The translations under genes and the position numbers were made by a program. The notes beneath the pieces were generated by a model. It was not told where the DNA came from and made no database searches. It worked only from the letters and a program-made list of their open reading frames with translations. Positions 47,158-57,366 of a DNA stretch of 64,000 nucleotides are shown here, piece by piece (position 1 is the first letter of the stretch; the number at the start of each line of letters is the position of its first letter). Origin of the DNA: Winogradskyella sp. KYW1333 (GTDB lineage Bacteria > Bacteroidota > Bacteroidia > Flavobacteriales > Flavobacteriaceae); NCBI RefSeq assembly GCF_003335675.1, contig NZ_QPHL01000012.1:1-64000 (forward strand), written 5' to 3'.

Positions 47158-47174
47158 CACTTAAATAGACAATT

Positions 47175-47555
47175 ATGAAGTTAAAAATCAATACAATAAG
47201 CACATTCTTCATTATAGTTTTCGCTTCGTTTGCAGCTAATGCGCAACAAGGTGAAGTAATAATAGACCAAGATAAAGACATTGAAAAATTACTAGAATTT
47301 AAAAAAGATATAAAAACCAACAAGACCTTTAAAATTCAGGTTTTTCAGAGTGTAGATCCTGATAGAGCTCAAAAAGAAAAATCTAATTTTTTAAATGCAT
47401 TTGGAGATTGGCCTGCAGAAATACACTGGAATACACCCAACTATAAAGTATGGGTTGGTAATTTTACAACAAGACTTGAAGCAGATAGAGCCTTAATGAG
47501 AATTAAAAAGAAATATATGAATGCCATAATATTTCAACCCAAATCTGGAAAATAA
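47175..47555 (+). CDS. Exported SPOR-domain protein
   Basis: A 126-residue protein with a signal peptide (about 1-24, ending FAANAQ) and a SPOR domain (about 50-125; FKIQVFQSVDPDRAQKEKS, YKVWVGNFTTRLEADRAL). SPOR domains bind denuded peptidoglycan strands, mostly at the septum. It is too short for any other domain, so it is a stand-alone periplasmic SPOR protein. Divergent from actA, convergent with infB, with a shared terminator. Confidence 0.9.
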   Translation: MKLKINTISTFFIIVFASFAANAQQGEVIIDQDKDIEKLLEFKKDIKTNKTFKIQVFQSVDPDRAQKEKSNFLNAFGDWPAEIHWNTPNYKVWVGNFTTRLEADRALMRIKKKYMNAIIFQPKSGK

Positions 47556-47561
47556 AAGCAT

Positions 47562-47591
47562 AAAAAAGGCAATCAATTTGATTGCCTTTTT
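47562..47591. terminator. Bidirectional terminator between SPOR gene and infB
   Basis: Inverted repeat AAAAAGGCAATCAA / TTGATTGCCTTTTT (2-base loop), with an A run and a T run, between two convergent genes. Confidence 0.88.
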
Positions 47592-47608
47592 ATTTCTGTT
47601 AAAGCATG

Positions 47609-50284
47609 TTATTTGAGTTTCTTTTTAACCTCGACTTCTTGGAATGCTTCAATTACATCTCCTTCCTTGATATCATTATAACCTTTAACTTGCATACCAC
47701 AATCGTATCCCTTAGATACTTCTTTAACGTCATCCTTAAATCTTTTTAGCGATGTTAATTCACCGGTATGTGCAACAACACCGTCTCTAATTAATCGGAT
47801 TCCAGAATTTCTAAAGATTTTACCATTAGTTACCATACAACCTGCAATAGTTCCGATTTTAGAAATTTTAAATGTTTCTCTAATTTCAGCTGTACCAGTA
47901 ATCTCTTCTTTGAGCTCTGGAGACAACATTCCTTCCATGGCATCTTTAAGATCATTGATAGCATCATAAATAATTGAATATGTTCTGATATCAATTTCTT
48001 CCTTATCTGCAATCATTCTAGCGTTACCAACTGGTCTTACATTAAATCCTACAATAACTGCATCAGATGCTGAAGCCAAAAGCACATCGCTCTCAGTAAT
48101 TGCACCTACTCCTTTATGTATAATATTTACTTGAATTTCTTCAGTTGAAAGTTTTTGGAAAGAATCTGTTAATGCTTCAACAGAACCATCAACATCACCC
48201 TTAAGTATTATGTTCAACTCTTGGAAATCTCCTAAAGCAATACGTCTACCTATCTCATCTAATGTAATATGACGTTGCGTTCTAACAGATTGTTCTCTTT
48301 GTAACTGAGTACGTTTTGTTGCTATTTGCTTAGCTTCACGCTCATCTTCAAATACATTAAACTTATCACCTGCTTGTGGCGCACCATCTAATCCCAATAT
48401 AGATACTGGAGTAGACGGACCAGCTTCCGTAACTTGATTACCACGTTCATCATGCATTGCCTTAACCTTTCCGCTATTTTTACCAGCTAACACATAATCC
48501 CCTACTTTTAATGTACCTGCTTGAACCAAAATTGTAGAAACATAACCTCTACCTTTATCTAAATAGGCTTCAACAACAGTACCGTTAGCTGGCTTATTTG
48601 GATTTGCTTTTAATTCTAAAAGTTCTGCTTCAAGTAATACTTTTTCAAGTAATTCTTTTACGCCTGTACCTAATTTTGCAGAAATATCATGAGATTGAAT
48701 CTTTCCTCCCCAATCCTCTACTAATAAATTCATGTTTGCTAAACCTTCCTTCACCTTATCTGGATTAGCGTCTGGCTTATCTATTTTATTGATTGCAAAA
48801 ACAATTGGTACACCTGCTGCTTGCGCATGTGAAATTGCCTCTTTTGTTTGAGGCATTATCGCATCATCTGCTGCCACAACTATAATTGCTATATCCGTTA
48901 CTTGAGCTCCACGTGCACGCATGGCCGTAAAAGCTTCGTGACCTGGAGTATCCAGAAATGCGATTTTTTGACCATTTGACAGCTCTACTCCATAAGCACC
49001 GATATGTTGCGTAATACCACCCGACTCACCGGCAATCACATTTTCTTCACGTATGTAATCCAGTAATGAAGTCTTACCATGATCAACATGCCCCATAACC
49101 GTTACAATTGGCGCTCTTGATTCTAAATCCTCTGGATTATCCTGAGCTTCCTCAATTGCTTCTTCAATATCTGCAGTTACAAACTCAACCTCATAACCAA
49201 ACTCTTCCGCCACAATTGATAATGTTTCTGCATCAAGTCTTTGATTCATCGTTACCATCATACCAAGTGACATACATGCAGATATTACTTCAGTTACACC
49301 AACATCCATCATTGTTGCAACCTCACTTACAGTTACAAATTCTGTTACTTTAAGAATTTTACTTTCAGCAGCTTCAGCTTGCAATTCTTTTTCAGACTGC
49401 TCTCTATGTTGATCTCTTTTTTCTCTGCGGTATTTCGCTCCTTTACCCTTATTAGACTTTCCTTGAAGTTTTTCTAGTGTTTCTCGGATTTGTTTTTGAA
49501 CTTCCTCTTCACTTGGCTCTTCCTTTAGAGGTTTTGGCCTGGGTGCACCTCTTCCTTTTTGTCCTTTTCTATTATCGTAATTTGGCCTACCACTATCTGC
49601 GCCACCTTTACTTATTCTACGTCTTTTTCGTTTACTACTACTTTCCTTAGATTCAGGTGTCTTATCTTCTTTCTTCTTTTTAGGCTTATTAAATTGAGAT
49701 AAATCTATTTTTTTACCTGTTGAAGTCGGGCCTGATAGCTTCTTATATTTTGTTTTTAATTTTTCTTCTAACGGTTCTTCTAATGACTTTTCCGCATCCT
49801 CCTTCTTAACAGGTTTTTTCTCTACAACCTCATCAGTTTCTTTAGATTGTTCAGCCTTAGCCTTGGTCTTAGGTTTTTCAGCAACAGGCTCTGCTTTAAC
49901 CTTAGGTTTTTCTTCATCTTTTTTCTCAGTTGGTTTATCTAAATCTATTTTACCAACTTTTTTAGGACCACTTAAATCTACTTTAGCCTTAACAACAGTT
50001 TCTATTACTGTCTCATCTTGCTTTTGCTTCTCCTCAATCTCGCGTTCACGCTCTTCACGAAGTTTCTCCTTTTCCTTAAGTTTTGCTTCACTTACTTCTT
50101 GGGCCTTCTCACGCTTAGTTGCATCCGTCTGGAATTCATCTGAAAGCGTATCATAAACCTCTTGTGAAATTTTTGTATTAGGACTTTTCTCTATCTCAAT
50201 ACCTTTAGATTCTAAAAAATCAACAGCACGATCTAGTGAGATATTTAATTCCCTTAATACTTTATTTATTCTTATTTGAGCCAT
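47609..50284 (-). CDS. infB: Translation initiation factor IF-2
   Basis: GTPase that places initiator tRNA on the 30S subunit. 891 residues. A Lys/Glu-rich, low-complexity N-terminal arm (about 60-320) is followed by the IF2 N domain and the G domain (about 395-560) with G1 [11 protein letters not shown]3 DTPGHEAFT and G4 NKID. Domains II-IV follow, with [22 protein letters not shown] near the end. It has one IF2_N-type segment at the extreme N-terminus ([21 protein letters not shown]). Last gene of rimP-nusA-infB. Confidence 0.97.
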   Translation of the reverse strand: MAQIRINKVLRELNISLDRAVDFLESKGIEIEKSPNTKISQEVYDTLSDEFQTDATKREKAQEVSEAKLKEKEKLREEREREIEEKQKQDETVIETVVKAKVDLSGPKKVGKIDLDKPTEKKDEEKPKVKAEPVAEKPKTKAKAEQSKETDEVVEKKPVKKEDAEKSLEEPLEEKLKTKYKKLSGPTSTGKKIDLSQFNKPKKKKEDKTPESKESSSKRKRRRISKGGADSGRPNYDNRKGQKGRGAPRPKPLKEEPSEEEVQKQIRETLEKLQGKSNKGKGAKYRREKRDQHREQSEKELQAEAAESKILKVTEFVTVSEVATMMDVGVTEVISACMSLGMMVTMNQRLDAETLSIVAEEFGYEVEFVTADIEEAIEEAQDNPEDLESRAPIVTVMGHVDHGKTSLLDYIREENVIAGESGGITQHIGAYGVELSNGQKIAFLDTPGHEAFTAMRARGAQVTDIAIIVVAADDAIMPQTKEAISHAQAAGVPIVFAINKIDKPDANPDKVKEGLANMNLLVEDWGGKIQSHDISAKLGTGVKELLEKVLLEAELLELKANPNKPANGTVVEAYLDKGRGYVSTILVQAGTLKVGDYVLAGKNSGKVKAMHDERGNQVTEAGPSTPVSILGLDGAPQAGDKFNVFEDEREAKQIATKRTQLQREQSVRTQRHITLDEIGRRIALGDFQELNIILKGDVDGSVEALTDSFQKLSTEEIQVNIIHKGVGAITESDVLLASASDAVIVGFNVRPVGNARMIADKEEIDIRTYSIIYDAINDLKDAMEGMLSPELKEEITGTAEIRETFKISKIGTIAGCMVTNGKIFRNSGIRLIRDGVVAHTGELTSLKRFKDDVKEVSKGYDCGMQVKGYNDIKEGDVIEAFQEVEVKKKLK

Positions 50285-50355
50285 AAATTGCCTGTAATAT
50301 AACTTAAAATTGTTTTATAGCAATTCAACTAAAAAATGTTAGGGTTGAATTGGTA

Positions 50356-51588
50356 TTAATCCTCAAACTCTTCTTTCAGAATTTTGATAACTTCTATAAT
50401 TGTTTCTTCTTCTAAATCAGTCCGCTTCACTAAATCTTCAACATCTTGCTCTAAAACGCTTTTTGCGGTGTCCAAACCAGCCTTGCTAAATTCATCTATT
50501 ATCCATCCATCAATTTCGTCACTAAACTCAGAGAGTTCAACATCTTCTTCAGCACCTTCTCTAAATACATCGATCTCGTAACCCGTAAGTTGACCAGCTA
50601 ATCTAATATTATGTCCGCCTCTACCAATTGCCTTAGAAACCTCCTCTGGTTTAAGAAGAACTTCTGCCCTCATGGTTTCTTCATCTAACTTCAAAGAAGT
50701 TACTCTTGCCGGACTAAGAGCTCTCGTAACAAACAATTGAATATTGTTAGTGTAATTAATAACATCAATATTCTCATTTCCTAACTCTCTTACAATACCA
50801 TGAATTCTAGAACCTTTCATACCAACACAAGCTCCAACTGGATCAATTCTATCATCATATGAATCAACTGCAACTTTAGCTTTTTCACCAGGTATGCGAA
50901 CTACCTTCTTAACTGTAATTAAACCATCAAAAACTTCTGGTATTTCCTGTTCGAATAATTTTTCTAAAAACACTGGAGAAGTCCTTGACATAATAATTGC
51001 AGGTTTGCTTCCTTTTAATTCCACACTTTCAATAATACCTCTAACATTTTCACCTTTTCTAAAGAAATCCGATGGTATTTGTCTATCCTTAGGTAATATT
51101 ATTTCATTACCCTCATCATCTAAAAGTATAATTGCCCTATGACGTATATGGTGCACTTCTGCAGTGTAAATCTCTCCTTCTAATTCCTTAAATTGCTTGT
51201 AGATATTTGTGTTATCGTGTTCGTGTATTTTAGCTATAAGGTTTTGTCTCAAAGCTAAAATTGAACGTCTACCCAAATCAACCAGTTTTACTTCTTCAGC
51301 AACATCTTCCCCAACCTCAAAATCTGGTTCAATTTTTTGAGCTTCAGATAGTTCAATCTCTTGGTTTGGTTCTTCTACTTCTCCATCTGCAACAACAATT
51401 CGATTTCTCCATATTTCCAAATCCCCTTTATCTGGATTGATAATTATATCAAAGTTATCATCATCGCCATACTTTTTCTTTAAAGCATTGCGCAACACAT
51501 CTTCTAGAATCGCCATGAGCGTAACTCTATCAATTAACTTATCATCCTTAAATTCCGAAAATGATTCTATCAACGCTACATTTTCCAT
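50356..51588 (-). CDS. nusA: Transcription termination/antitermination factor NusA
   Basis: RNA polymerase-binding factor of 410 residues. The N-terminal domain (about 1-125), S1 domain (about 130-195; IYTAEVHHIRHRAIILLDDEGN), KH1 (VGACVGMKGSRIHGIVRELG) and KH2 (KAIGRGGHNIRLAGQLTG) are present. The C-terminal acidic repeats found in proteobacteria are replaced by a short acidic tail. It starts 12 bp after rimP; infB starts 71 bp downstream. Confidence 0.96.
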   Translation of the reverse strand: MENVALIESFSEFKDDKLIDRVTLMAILEDVLRNALKKKYGDDDNFDIIINPDKGDLEIWRNRIVVADGEVEEPNQEIELSEAQKIEPDFEVGEDVAEEVKLVDLGRRSILALRQNLIAKIHEHDNTNIYKQFKELEGEIYTAEVHHIRHRAIILLDDEGNEIILPKDRQIPSDFFRKGENVRGIIESVELKGSKPAIIMSRTSPVFLEKLFEQEIPEVFDGLITVKKVVRIPGEKAKVAVDSYDDRIDPVGACVGMKGSRIHGIVRELGNENIDVINYTNNIQLFVTRALSPARVTSLKLDEETMRAEVLLKPEEVSKAIGRGGHNIRLAGQLTGYEIDVFREGAEEDVELSEFSDEIDGWIIDEFSKAGLDTAKSVLEQDVEDLVKRTDLEEETIIEVIKILKEEFED

Positions 51589-51599
51589 AATTGAATTGA

Positions 51600-52064
51600 T
51601 TAAAATTTTATTTTAACTTTTGCTTCTTTTATATCCTCAAAAGAAATATTAGCTTCTTTTGTTACTGTTATTTTACCCTTACCGACAGGCTTTGGTTCTC
51701 TTGTTTTCCATTTTAATAAAACACTCTCTTCACTAACTTCTGTCAATTCTCCCTCTACTTTTACACCACCGATTGTTTTGACTTCTAAATTTCTACCGAC
51801 ATGCCTTTTATACTGCCTAGGCAAAACTAATGGCGAACTTGCACCTGAAGACGTAACCTCTAATGCAAAATCTTGCTCTTCTCTGTCTAAGTTGTGTTCA
51901 ATTACCCTACTCACAAAAATGCAGTCTTCTACAAGAACTCCATTATCACCATCTAAAACTACTCTTATCGTGTTGTCTGGAAGTATTTCAAAATCAATTA
52001 GAAACAAATCATTTCGCTCATTTAGAGCATTCTCTAATAAATTTCTTACAGTTTCCTTAAACAT
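51600..52064 (-). CDS. rimP: Ribosome maturation factor RimP
   Basis: 30S maturation factor of about 154 residues from ATG 52064 (MFKETVRNLLENAL), the usual start position for flavobacterial RimP. An in-frame ATG at 52106 would add 14 residues, but those codons contain the hairpin at 52080-52100. Motifs EQDFALEVTSSGASSPL and GRNLEVKT are family-typical. First gene of the rimP-nusA-infB operon, with a promoter at 52127-52134. Confidence 0.92.
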   Translation of the reverse strand: MFKETVRNLLENALNERNDLFLIDFEILPDNTIRVVLDGDNGVLVEDCIFVSRVIEHNLDREEQDFALEVTSSGASSPLVLPRQYKRHVGRNLEVKTIGGVKVEGELTEVSEESVLLKWKTREPKPVGKGKITVTKEANISFEDIKEAKVKIKF

Positions 52065-52074
52065 TTCTTGATAT

Positions 52075-52100
52075 AAAAAGAGAGGACTTTTCGTCCTCTC
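52075..52100 (-). terminator. Terminator-like hairpin in the rimP-nusA-infB leader (possible attenuator)
   Basis: A perfect 8-bp stem (GAGAGGAC / GTCCTCTC, 52080-52087 and 52093-52100) with a 5-base loop, followed on the minus strand by five T (52079-52075). It lies between the promoter and ATG 52064, with no gene upstream on that strand for it to terminate. Confidence 0.65.
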
Positions 52101-52126
52101 ACTCATTCATTTCTTAAATAACACTG

Positions 52127-52134
52127 CAAATATA
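52127..52134 (-). promoter_or_regulatory. Promoter of the rimP-nusA-infB operon
   Basis: TATATTTG on the minus strand is a -7 match, with TTTG (plus-strand CAAA 52153-52156) 18 bases further upstream as the -33. The leader to ATG 52064 would be about 55 bases and contain the hairpin. Confidence 0.7.
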
Positions 52135-52214
52135 CAATATTTATAGATTTTTCAAAGGTTATGCAAGTGGAATTATTTTCTTAAATTTATTAGGCTAACA
52201 TAATATCAATAACT

Positions 52215-53054
52215 ATGAATAGAATACTAGTCCCAACAGATTTTTCTGAACAGGCCGAAAATGCATTAAAAGTTGCTGCCATATTAGCCAAATCTCATGA
52301 TGCTGAAATCTATTTACTTCACATGATGGAAATCCCCATGCAACAAATAGATCCCATAAATGCCCTGAGTGATGTTCCGGAGGTTTTATTTTTTATGAAA
52401 TTAGCTCATAAAAAATTCGACGATCTTATAGCAAGTGATTTTTTAAAGGGTATTACAGTACACGAAACTGTAAAGGCCGATATCACATTCAATGAAATAA
52501 AGGAAGCCTGCAAGGAATTTGACATTGACTTAATTATAATGGGTTCTCATGGTGCCACTGGCATCAAGGAGATGTTTGTTGGTTCTAATGCTGAAAAAGT
52601 GGTGAGAACGTCTGAAGTCCCTGTTCTTGTTATTAAAAAGGAACATGAGTCCTTTAAAATATCTGATTTTGTATTCGCATCAGATTTTAAAAATGACAAT
52701 AAAGAAACCTACAAACAGGCTGTTAAATTTGCCGAGTCTATAAATGCCAAAATTCATTTATTATTGGTTAACACAGCAAGTAATTTTTTGACTACCTCAG
52801 AAGCCAACAAAAGAATTCACAACTTTATATCCGAACAGACCTTTAATAATTACACCACAAATGTATATAACGACATAAGTATTGAACAAGGAATATTAAA
52901 TTTTTCAAAAGAAATTGATGCAGATTTAATTGGTATAAGCACACATGGCAGACAAGGCATTGCACATTTCTTTAATGGCAGTATAAGTGAAGATTTAGTA
53001 AATCATGCCAAAAGGCCTGTTATAACATTCAAAATTCAGGGAACTATTCTATAA
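52215..53054 (+). CDS. Universal stress protein with two USP domains
   Basis: A 279-residue tandem UspA protein. Domain 1 (about 1-145) begins MNRILVPTDFSEQAENALKVA and carries the ATP-binding loop GSHGATGIKEMFVGSNAEKVV. Domain 2 (about 150-279) keeps the fold, but its loop reads ISTHGRQGIAHFFNGSISEDLV, also ATP-type. Stress-linked signalling or binding role; ligand unknown. Followed by a strong terminator shared with the opposing tRNA gene. Confidence 0.93.
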   Translation: MNRILVPTDFSEQAENALKVAAILAKSHDAEIYLLHMMEIPMQQIDPINALSDVPEVLFFMKLAHKKFDDLIASDFLKGITVHETVKADITFNEIKEACKEFDIDLIIMGSHGATGIKEMFVGSNAEKVVRTSEVPVLVIKKEHESFKISDFVFASDFKNDNKETYKQAVKFAESINAKIHLLLVNTASNFLTTSEANKRIHNFISEQTFNNYTTNVYNDISIEQGILNFSKEIDADLIGISTHGRQGIAHFFNGSISEDLVNHAKRPVITFKIQGTIL

Positions 53055-53056
53055 AA

Positions 53057-53090
53057 CAAAAAATCCTAATCTGTACGATTAGGATTTTTT
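53057..53090. terminator. Bidirectional terminator between the USP gene and tRNA-Gln
   Basis: A perfect stem AAATCCTAATC / GATTAGGATTT with loop TGTAC, flanked by an A run on one side and a T run on the other, so it can end both the USP transcript (+) and the tRNA transcript (-). Confidence 0.88.
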
Positions 53091-53091
53091 G

Positions 53092-53164
53092 TTGGCCTAC
53101 TAGGGCTCGAACCTAGACTCTTCTGGACCAAAACCAGACGTGTTGCCAGTTACACCATAGGCCA
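53092..53164 (-). tRNA. tRNA-Gln (anticodon TTG)
   Basis: A 73-base cloverleaf: acceptor stem TGGCCTA / TAGGCCA, anticodon stem TCTGG / CCAGA with loop TTTTGGT (anticodon TTG, Gln), T-arm with GGTTCGAGCCC and discriminator A. CCA is not encoded. Promoter at 53185-53215 and a terminator follows. Confidence 0.95.
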
Positions 53165-53184
53165 ATCTCCCAAAATTGAGGATG

Positions 53185-53215
53185 CAAATTTATAACAAAG
53201 ATTTTCTTAGGCAAA
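53185..53215 (-). promoter_or_regulatory. Promoter of tRNA-Gln
   Basis: On the minus strand TTTG (plus-strand 53212-53215), 19 bases, then TAAATTTG (plus 53185-53192), which is the full Bacteroidota -33/-7 consensus. The tRNA 5' end lies 20 bases downstream. Confidence 0.75.
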
Positions 53216-53319
53216 AAAAAACTAAAAAAATAATTTAAATTACTTAACGTTAACTTAAAAACTTATGCTGTATTGTAATTATTAGTAAATTCGCCAGCAT
53301 CATAAAGGACGGATTTTTC

Positions 53320-56300
53320 ATGGGAGATTTTAGCTTTAAAAAGTGGAACACAATATTAGGTTGGCTTGTATTTGCTATTGCCTTTGTAGTTTATGCACTA
53401 ACTATAGAACCTACGGTTAGTTTTTGGGATGCAGGTGAATATATATTAACATCGTCTAAGTTACAAGTTGGACACCCACCAGGAGCACCTCTGTTTCAGA
53501 TGATGGGCGCATTCTTCTCAACGTTTGCCCTAGAACCTTCTCAGATTGGAATGCTATTAAATATGATGAGTGCAGTGGCAAGTGCCTTTACAATACTTTT
53601 TATGTTTTGGACCATAAGCATTCTTCTTGTTAAACTCGTAAATTATAAAAAAGACTCGAGCCAAAGTAAGGGTATGGCAATTTTAGGTAGTGGATTAGTT
53701 GGAAGCTTAGCTTTTACGTTTACAGATTCATTTTGGTTTAATGCTGTAGAAACAGAAGTATATGCAATGGCAACCTTAATAATGGCTATAATGTTTTACT
53801 TGGCTTTGCGCTGGGAACAAGATATGCACAAGCCTAGAGGTAATCGCTGGCTAATTTTAATTGCCTTTGTAATTGGATTGTCCTTCGGTGTTCACTTTAT
53901 GGGATTATTGACTATTCCAGCCATTGGCCTTATCTATTATTTTAAAAATTACAAGACCATTACTGTTAAGAACTTTATTCTGGCAAATATTATATCTGCC
54001 GCAATTCTACTCTTTATATTTAAACTCCTTTTACCATCTACCTTGAAGCTTTTTGGATACCTCGAAGTTTTCTTTGTAAACTCAATTGGATTGCCATTTA
54101 ATTCCGGAACAATTATTACAGGGCTTTTAGTAATTGGGTTGTTCTATTATGGTCTAAACTTTACTCGGAAAAAAGGTATGATTCATACCAATACATTAGT
54201 ACTCTGTTTAATGTTTATATTCATCGGATTTTCATCTTGGATGATGCTCCCAATAAGAGCTAACGCTAATGTTATTATAAATGAGAATGATCCATCGGAT
54301 GCTAGAGAACTACTAGCATATTACAATCTTGAGCAATATCCAGAGACCCATCTTTTTTATGGGCCTCAATTCACTGAAATTTACTCAGGTCAAGATGAAG
54401 ATGAACCGTTTGTAGACGATAAGAAAAATTATGAAAAAGATGAGAAAAAAGGTAAATATATAATTATAAATGATTGGGAAAAAAGTAAACAAAACTACAA
54501 TCATGACCACGCTTCCATTCTACCTAGAATGTGGAGTGCAGAACATGCAGAGAATTATATGATGTTCACGGGATTAATAGATTTTAAGGTCGACCCTACA
54601 ATTCAAACACGCGCATATAATGAGGCTATGAATGCTGGTATACCAGAAGAACAATCAAGTCAATATGCTCTACAAGAAAAACGAAGAGTGGATCAAATTG
54701 TTAGCGATTTTAGAATGCGTGTTGCCCAAGGAGAGATAGATTATGAAGGATATGATAAGTTCTTAAGGTCTTACGCTCAACGCTATCTAATTGTAGAAAA
54801 ACCGTCCTTTATTGACAACCTAGCTTATATGTTTCAATATCAATTTGGATACATGTACTGGAGATATTTTATGTGGAATTTCACAGGGAGGCAAAACGAC
54901 ATTCAAGGTAAATTTGATGACTTCAACGGAAATTGGATTTCTGGTATAAAATTCATCGACGAATTCCATTTGGGTATGTCACAGGATAACTTACCAACTG
55001 ATGTTTTAGAAAACAAAGCAAGAAACACATATTATTTTCTACCATTTTTGTTAGGACTGATTGGTTTCTTTTTCCTTCTTAATATAGATAAAAATAGATT
55101 TTGGGTATTATTGGTGTTCTTTCTTCTAACTGGAATAGCTATACAATTTTATACTAATGTAAGACCTTTTGAACCTCGCGAACGTGACTACTCCGTCGTC
55201 GGTTCATTTTATGTATTTGCTATATGGATAGGGTTTGGAGTATACGCATTGTATGATTTATTAAAGGAGAATGTTAAAACTAAGTTACTTGCACCTTCTA
55301 TTACTCTAGTTTGCCTAATTATTGTACCTGGAATCCTTATGGCAAAAAATTGGGATGATCATGACAGATCTGGGAAATATACTGCCAATGCAATGGCTAG
55401 AAAGTATTTAGAGTCTTGCGCGCCTAATTCCATTCTATTCACCATTGGTGATAATGATTCCTTCCCACTATGGTATCTTCAAGAAATTGAAGGTGTTCGT
55501 ACCGATGTAAGGGTAGTTAATACAAGTTTATTCCAAACAGACTGGTACATTGACCAAATGAAACGAAAGGCATATGAAAGTGATCCTATACCTTCACAAC
55601 TTACACATGAGCAGTATCGAGCAGGAACCAGAGACGTAATTATTTATAGAGAAATTAGTGAGCGAATCGCTAAAGATACTCTTGATATAAAAAGGTTTAT
55701 GGAGTTTGTATCTAGCGAAAAACCAAATACAAAACTTAAGTTTGTGGTTGAAAATATGGGTGAAGACCCCAGACAATACCCGAAACATCTTCTTAATTCT
55801 AATTACTTTCCAACAAGAAACATCCGTATTACGGTTAATAAGGAAGAGGTGCTAAAAAATGGTGTGGTTAAAGCGAAAGATGCAGACAAAATTGTAGACA
55901 ATTTATATACTAGAATTGGTGGTGGATATATTTATAAAAATCGATTGTTAATGCTAGATATCATAGCAAACAATAATTGGGAACGACCAATTTATTTTAC
56001 GGGAGGTGCATTTGGTGATGAGGATTATATTTGGTTAAAAGACTATTTGCAATTGGATGGCATGTGCTATAAACTTGTACCTATACGCACTCCTGTAGAC
56101 AAAGCCAACCCATATGATATGGGACGGGTAGATGCCGAATTAATGTATGAAAAAGTTAAGAATTGGAAATGGGGCGGAAGTGGTGAAGATATTTATCATG
56201 ATATTGAAACAAGACGCAATGGTATCACGTATAGAGGTAATATCGCAAGATTATTAGAACAATTAATTAATGATGGTGAATTAGAAATGGCCGAAGAAAT

Positions 56301-56721
56301 GGCCGATTTGGCAATGGAAAAAATGCCTGTAGATACATTTGGATTCTACTCATTATTGGAGCCCTACATGAGTGCATACTACGAAATTGGAAATGATGAA
56401 AAGGGTAGAAATTTATTTAATGATGTTGTCAGAAAATTTCAGGAGAATTTAATTTTCCTAAGTGGTTTGTCATTAGAGAATCAAGAAAAATACATCGAAG
56501 AGATTTATACGGACATTCAACGGTATAGAGCAATGGTAGATGTTTTAGTTGTCTATGACCAAGAATTTGCGCTTGAGGAAACAAAAAAATTCAATGGCTA
56601 TTTGAGATTGTTTGACGCATTATTAGGACCAGCACTCCAAGATACTGAACCAAGGACTGATTTAGACATTAATGATTTGCTTGAGGATAGCGATACAACA
56701 ATTACTCCTGAAGAAGAATAA
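53320..56721 (+). CDS. DUF2723 membrane glycosyltransferase-like protein
   Basis: An 1133-residue inner-membrane protein with about 12-13 hydrophobic segments in the first 680 residues. The DUF2723 signature is seen in VSFWDAGEYILTSSKLQVGHPPGAPLFQ, a DAGE/HPPG type motif resembling those of protein O-mannosyltransferase families, and RPFEPRERDYSVVGSFYVFA. A soluble region (about 300-500) and a C-terminal helical part (about 1000-1130) follow. In Bacteroidota this family is thought to act in O-glycosylation or lipid-linked sugar transfer; that is inferred. The deacetylase gene follows 3 bp after its stop. Confidence 0.88.
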   Translation: MGDFSFKKWNTILGWLVFAIAFVVYALTIEPTVSFWDAGEYILTSSKLQVGHPPGAPLFQMMGAFFSTFALEPSQIGMLLNMMSAVASAFTILFMFWTISILLVKLVNYKKDSSQSKGMAILGSGLVGSLAFTFTDSFWFNAVETEVYAMATLIMAIMFYLALRWEQDMHKPRGNRWLILIAFVIGLSFGVHFMGLLTIPAIGLIYYFKNYKTITVKNFILANIISAAILLFIFKLLLPSTLKLFGYLEVFFVNSIGLPFNSGTIITGLLVIGLFYYGLNFTRKKGMIHTNTLVLCLMFIFIGFSSWMMLPIRANANVIINENDPSDARELLAYYNLEQYPETHLFYGPQFTEIYSGQDEDEPFVDDKKNYEKDEKKGKYIIINDWEKSKQNYNHDHASILPRMWSAEHAENYMMFTGLIDFKVDPTIQTRAYNEAMNAGIPEEQSSQYALQEKRRVDQIVSDFRMRVAQGEIDYEGYDKFLRSYAQRYLIVEKPSFIDNLAYMFQYQFGYMYWRYFMWNFTGRQNDIQGKFDDFNGNWISGIKFIDEFHLGMSQDNLPTDVLENKARNTYYFLPFLLGLIGFFFLLNIDKNRFWVLLVFFLLTGIAIQFYTNVRPFEPRERDYSVVGSFYVFAIWIGFGVYALYDLLKENVKTKLLAPSITLVCLIIVPGILMAKNWDDHDRSGKYTANAMARKYLESCAPNSILFTIGDNDSFPLWYLQEIEGVRTDVRVVNTSLFQTDWYIDQMKRKAYESDPIPSQLTHEQYRAGTRDVIIYREISERIAKDTLDIKRFMEFVSSEKPNTKLKFVVENMGEDPRQYPKHLLNSNYFPTRNIRITVNKEEVLKNGVVKAKDADKIVDNLYTRIGGGYIYKNRLLMLDIIANNNWERPIYFTGGAFGDEDYIWLKDYLQLDGMCYKLVPIRTPVDKANPYDMGRVDAELMYEKVKNWKWGGSGEDIYHDIETRRNGITYRGNIARLLEQLINDGELEMAEEMADLAMEKMPVDTFGFYSLLEPYMSAYYEIGNDEKGRNLFNDVVRKFQENLIFLSGLSLENQEKYIEEIYTDIQRYRAMVDVLVVYDQEFALEETKKFNGYLRLFDALLGPALQDTEPRTDLDINDLLEDSDTTITPEEE

Positions 56722-56724
56722 ATT

Positions 56725-57366
56725 ATGCAAATTATACCAGCCAAAACTCCGGGATTTGTTAAATCACTATTTCCCAATTTGGTCTGGAATATTTCTACTG
56801 ATAAAAAGGAACTTTACCTCACTTTTGACGATGGACCTACACCAATAATTACAGATTGGTTGTTAGATTTGCTATCTCAATATAATGCAAAAGGGACTTT
56901 TTTTTGTATTGGTAATAATATTGAAAAAAATCCTCAATTATTTTTAAAAATTATCGCAAATGGTCACGCCGTTGGCAATCATACTTATAACCACTTAAAA
57001 GGCTGGAAACACAAAACAAAAAATTACATTGATGATATACAACAGACCAATCAAATAATGAATTCTCTGAAATTAAATGACGGTAAAAAATTATTCAGAC
57101 CACCTTATGGCAAGTTCAAATCAAAACAAAGTAAAAAACTACAAGCCCTAGGCTATAAAATAATTATGTGGGACGTTTTATCTTATGATTGGGATAAAAC
57201 AGTTAATGAAGAAGACTGTTTAAACAATATCATCTCTTCGGCTAAAGAGGGTAGTATAATTGTAATGCATGACAGTATTAAAGCTTCAAAAAATTTAAAA
57301 GCCGTATTACCCAAACTATTAAAACATTACACAGACCAAGGATTTGTTTTTAAGGCGCTTCCTTAA
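56725..57366 (+). CDS. Polysaccharide deacetylase (NodB family)
   Basis: A 213-residue CE4-type deacetylase. Motif 1 is LYLTFDDGPTP (Asp-Asp, catalytic base and metal ligand), motif 2 HTYNHLKGW (two His ligands), motif 3 FRPPYGKFK, motif 4 WDVLSYDWDKT and motif 5 IVMHDSIKA. All are intact. There is no signal peptide, so it would act in the cytoplasm or leave by another route. It is co-directional with and 3 bp after the DUF2723 gene, suggesting a shared pathway. Its stop overlaps that of the opposing thioredoxin-like gene by 4 bp. Confidence 0.92.
   Translation: MQIIPAKTPGFVKSLFPNLVWNISTDKKELYLTFDDGPTPIITDWLLDLLSQYNAKGTFFCIGNNIEKNPQLFLKIIANGHAVGNHTYNHLKGWKHKTKNYIDDIQQTNQIMNSLKLNDGKKLFRPPYGKFKSKQSKKLQALGYKIIMWDVLSYDWDKTVNEEDCLNNIISSAKEGSIIVMHDSIKASKNLKAVLPKLLKHYTDQGFVFKALP

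Noticed and set aside
52075-52100. Hairpin as a terminator for a plus-strand gene
   Set aside because: The T run exists only on the minus strand and no plus-strand gene ends there.
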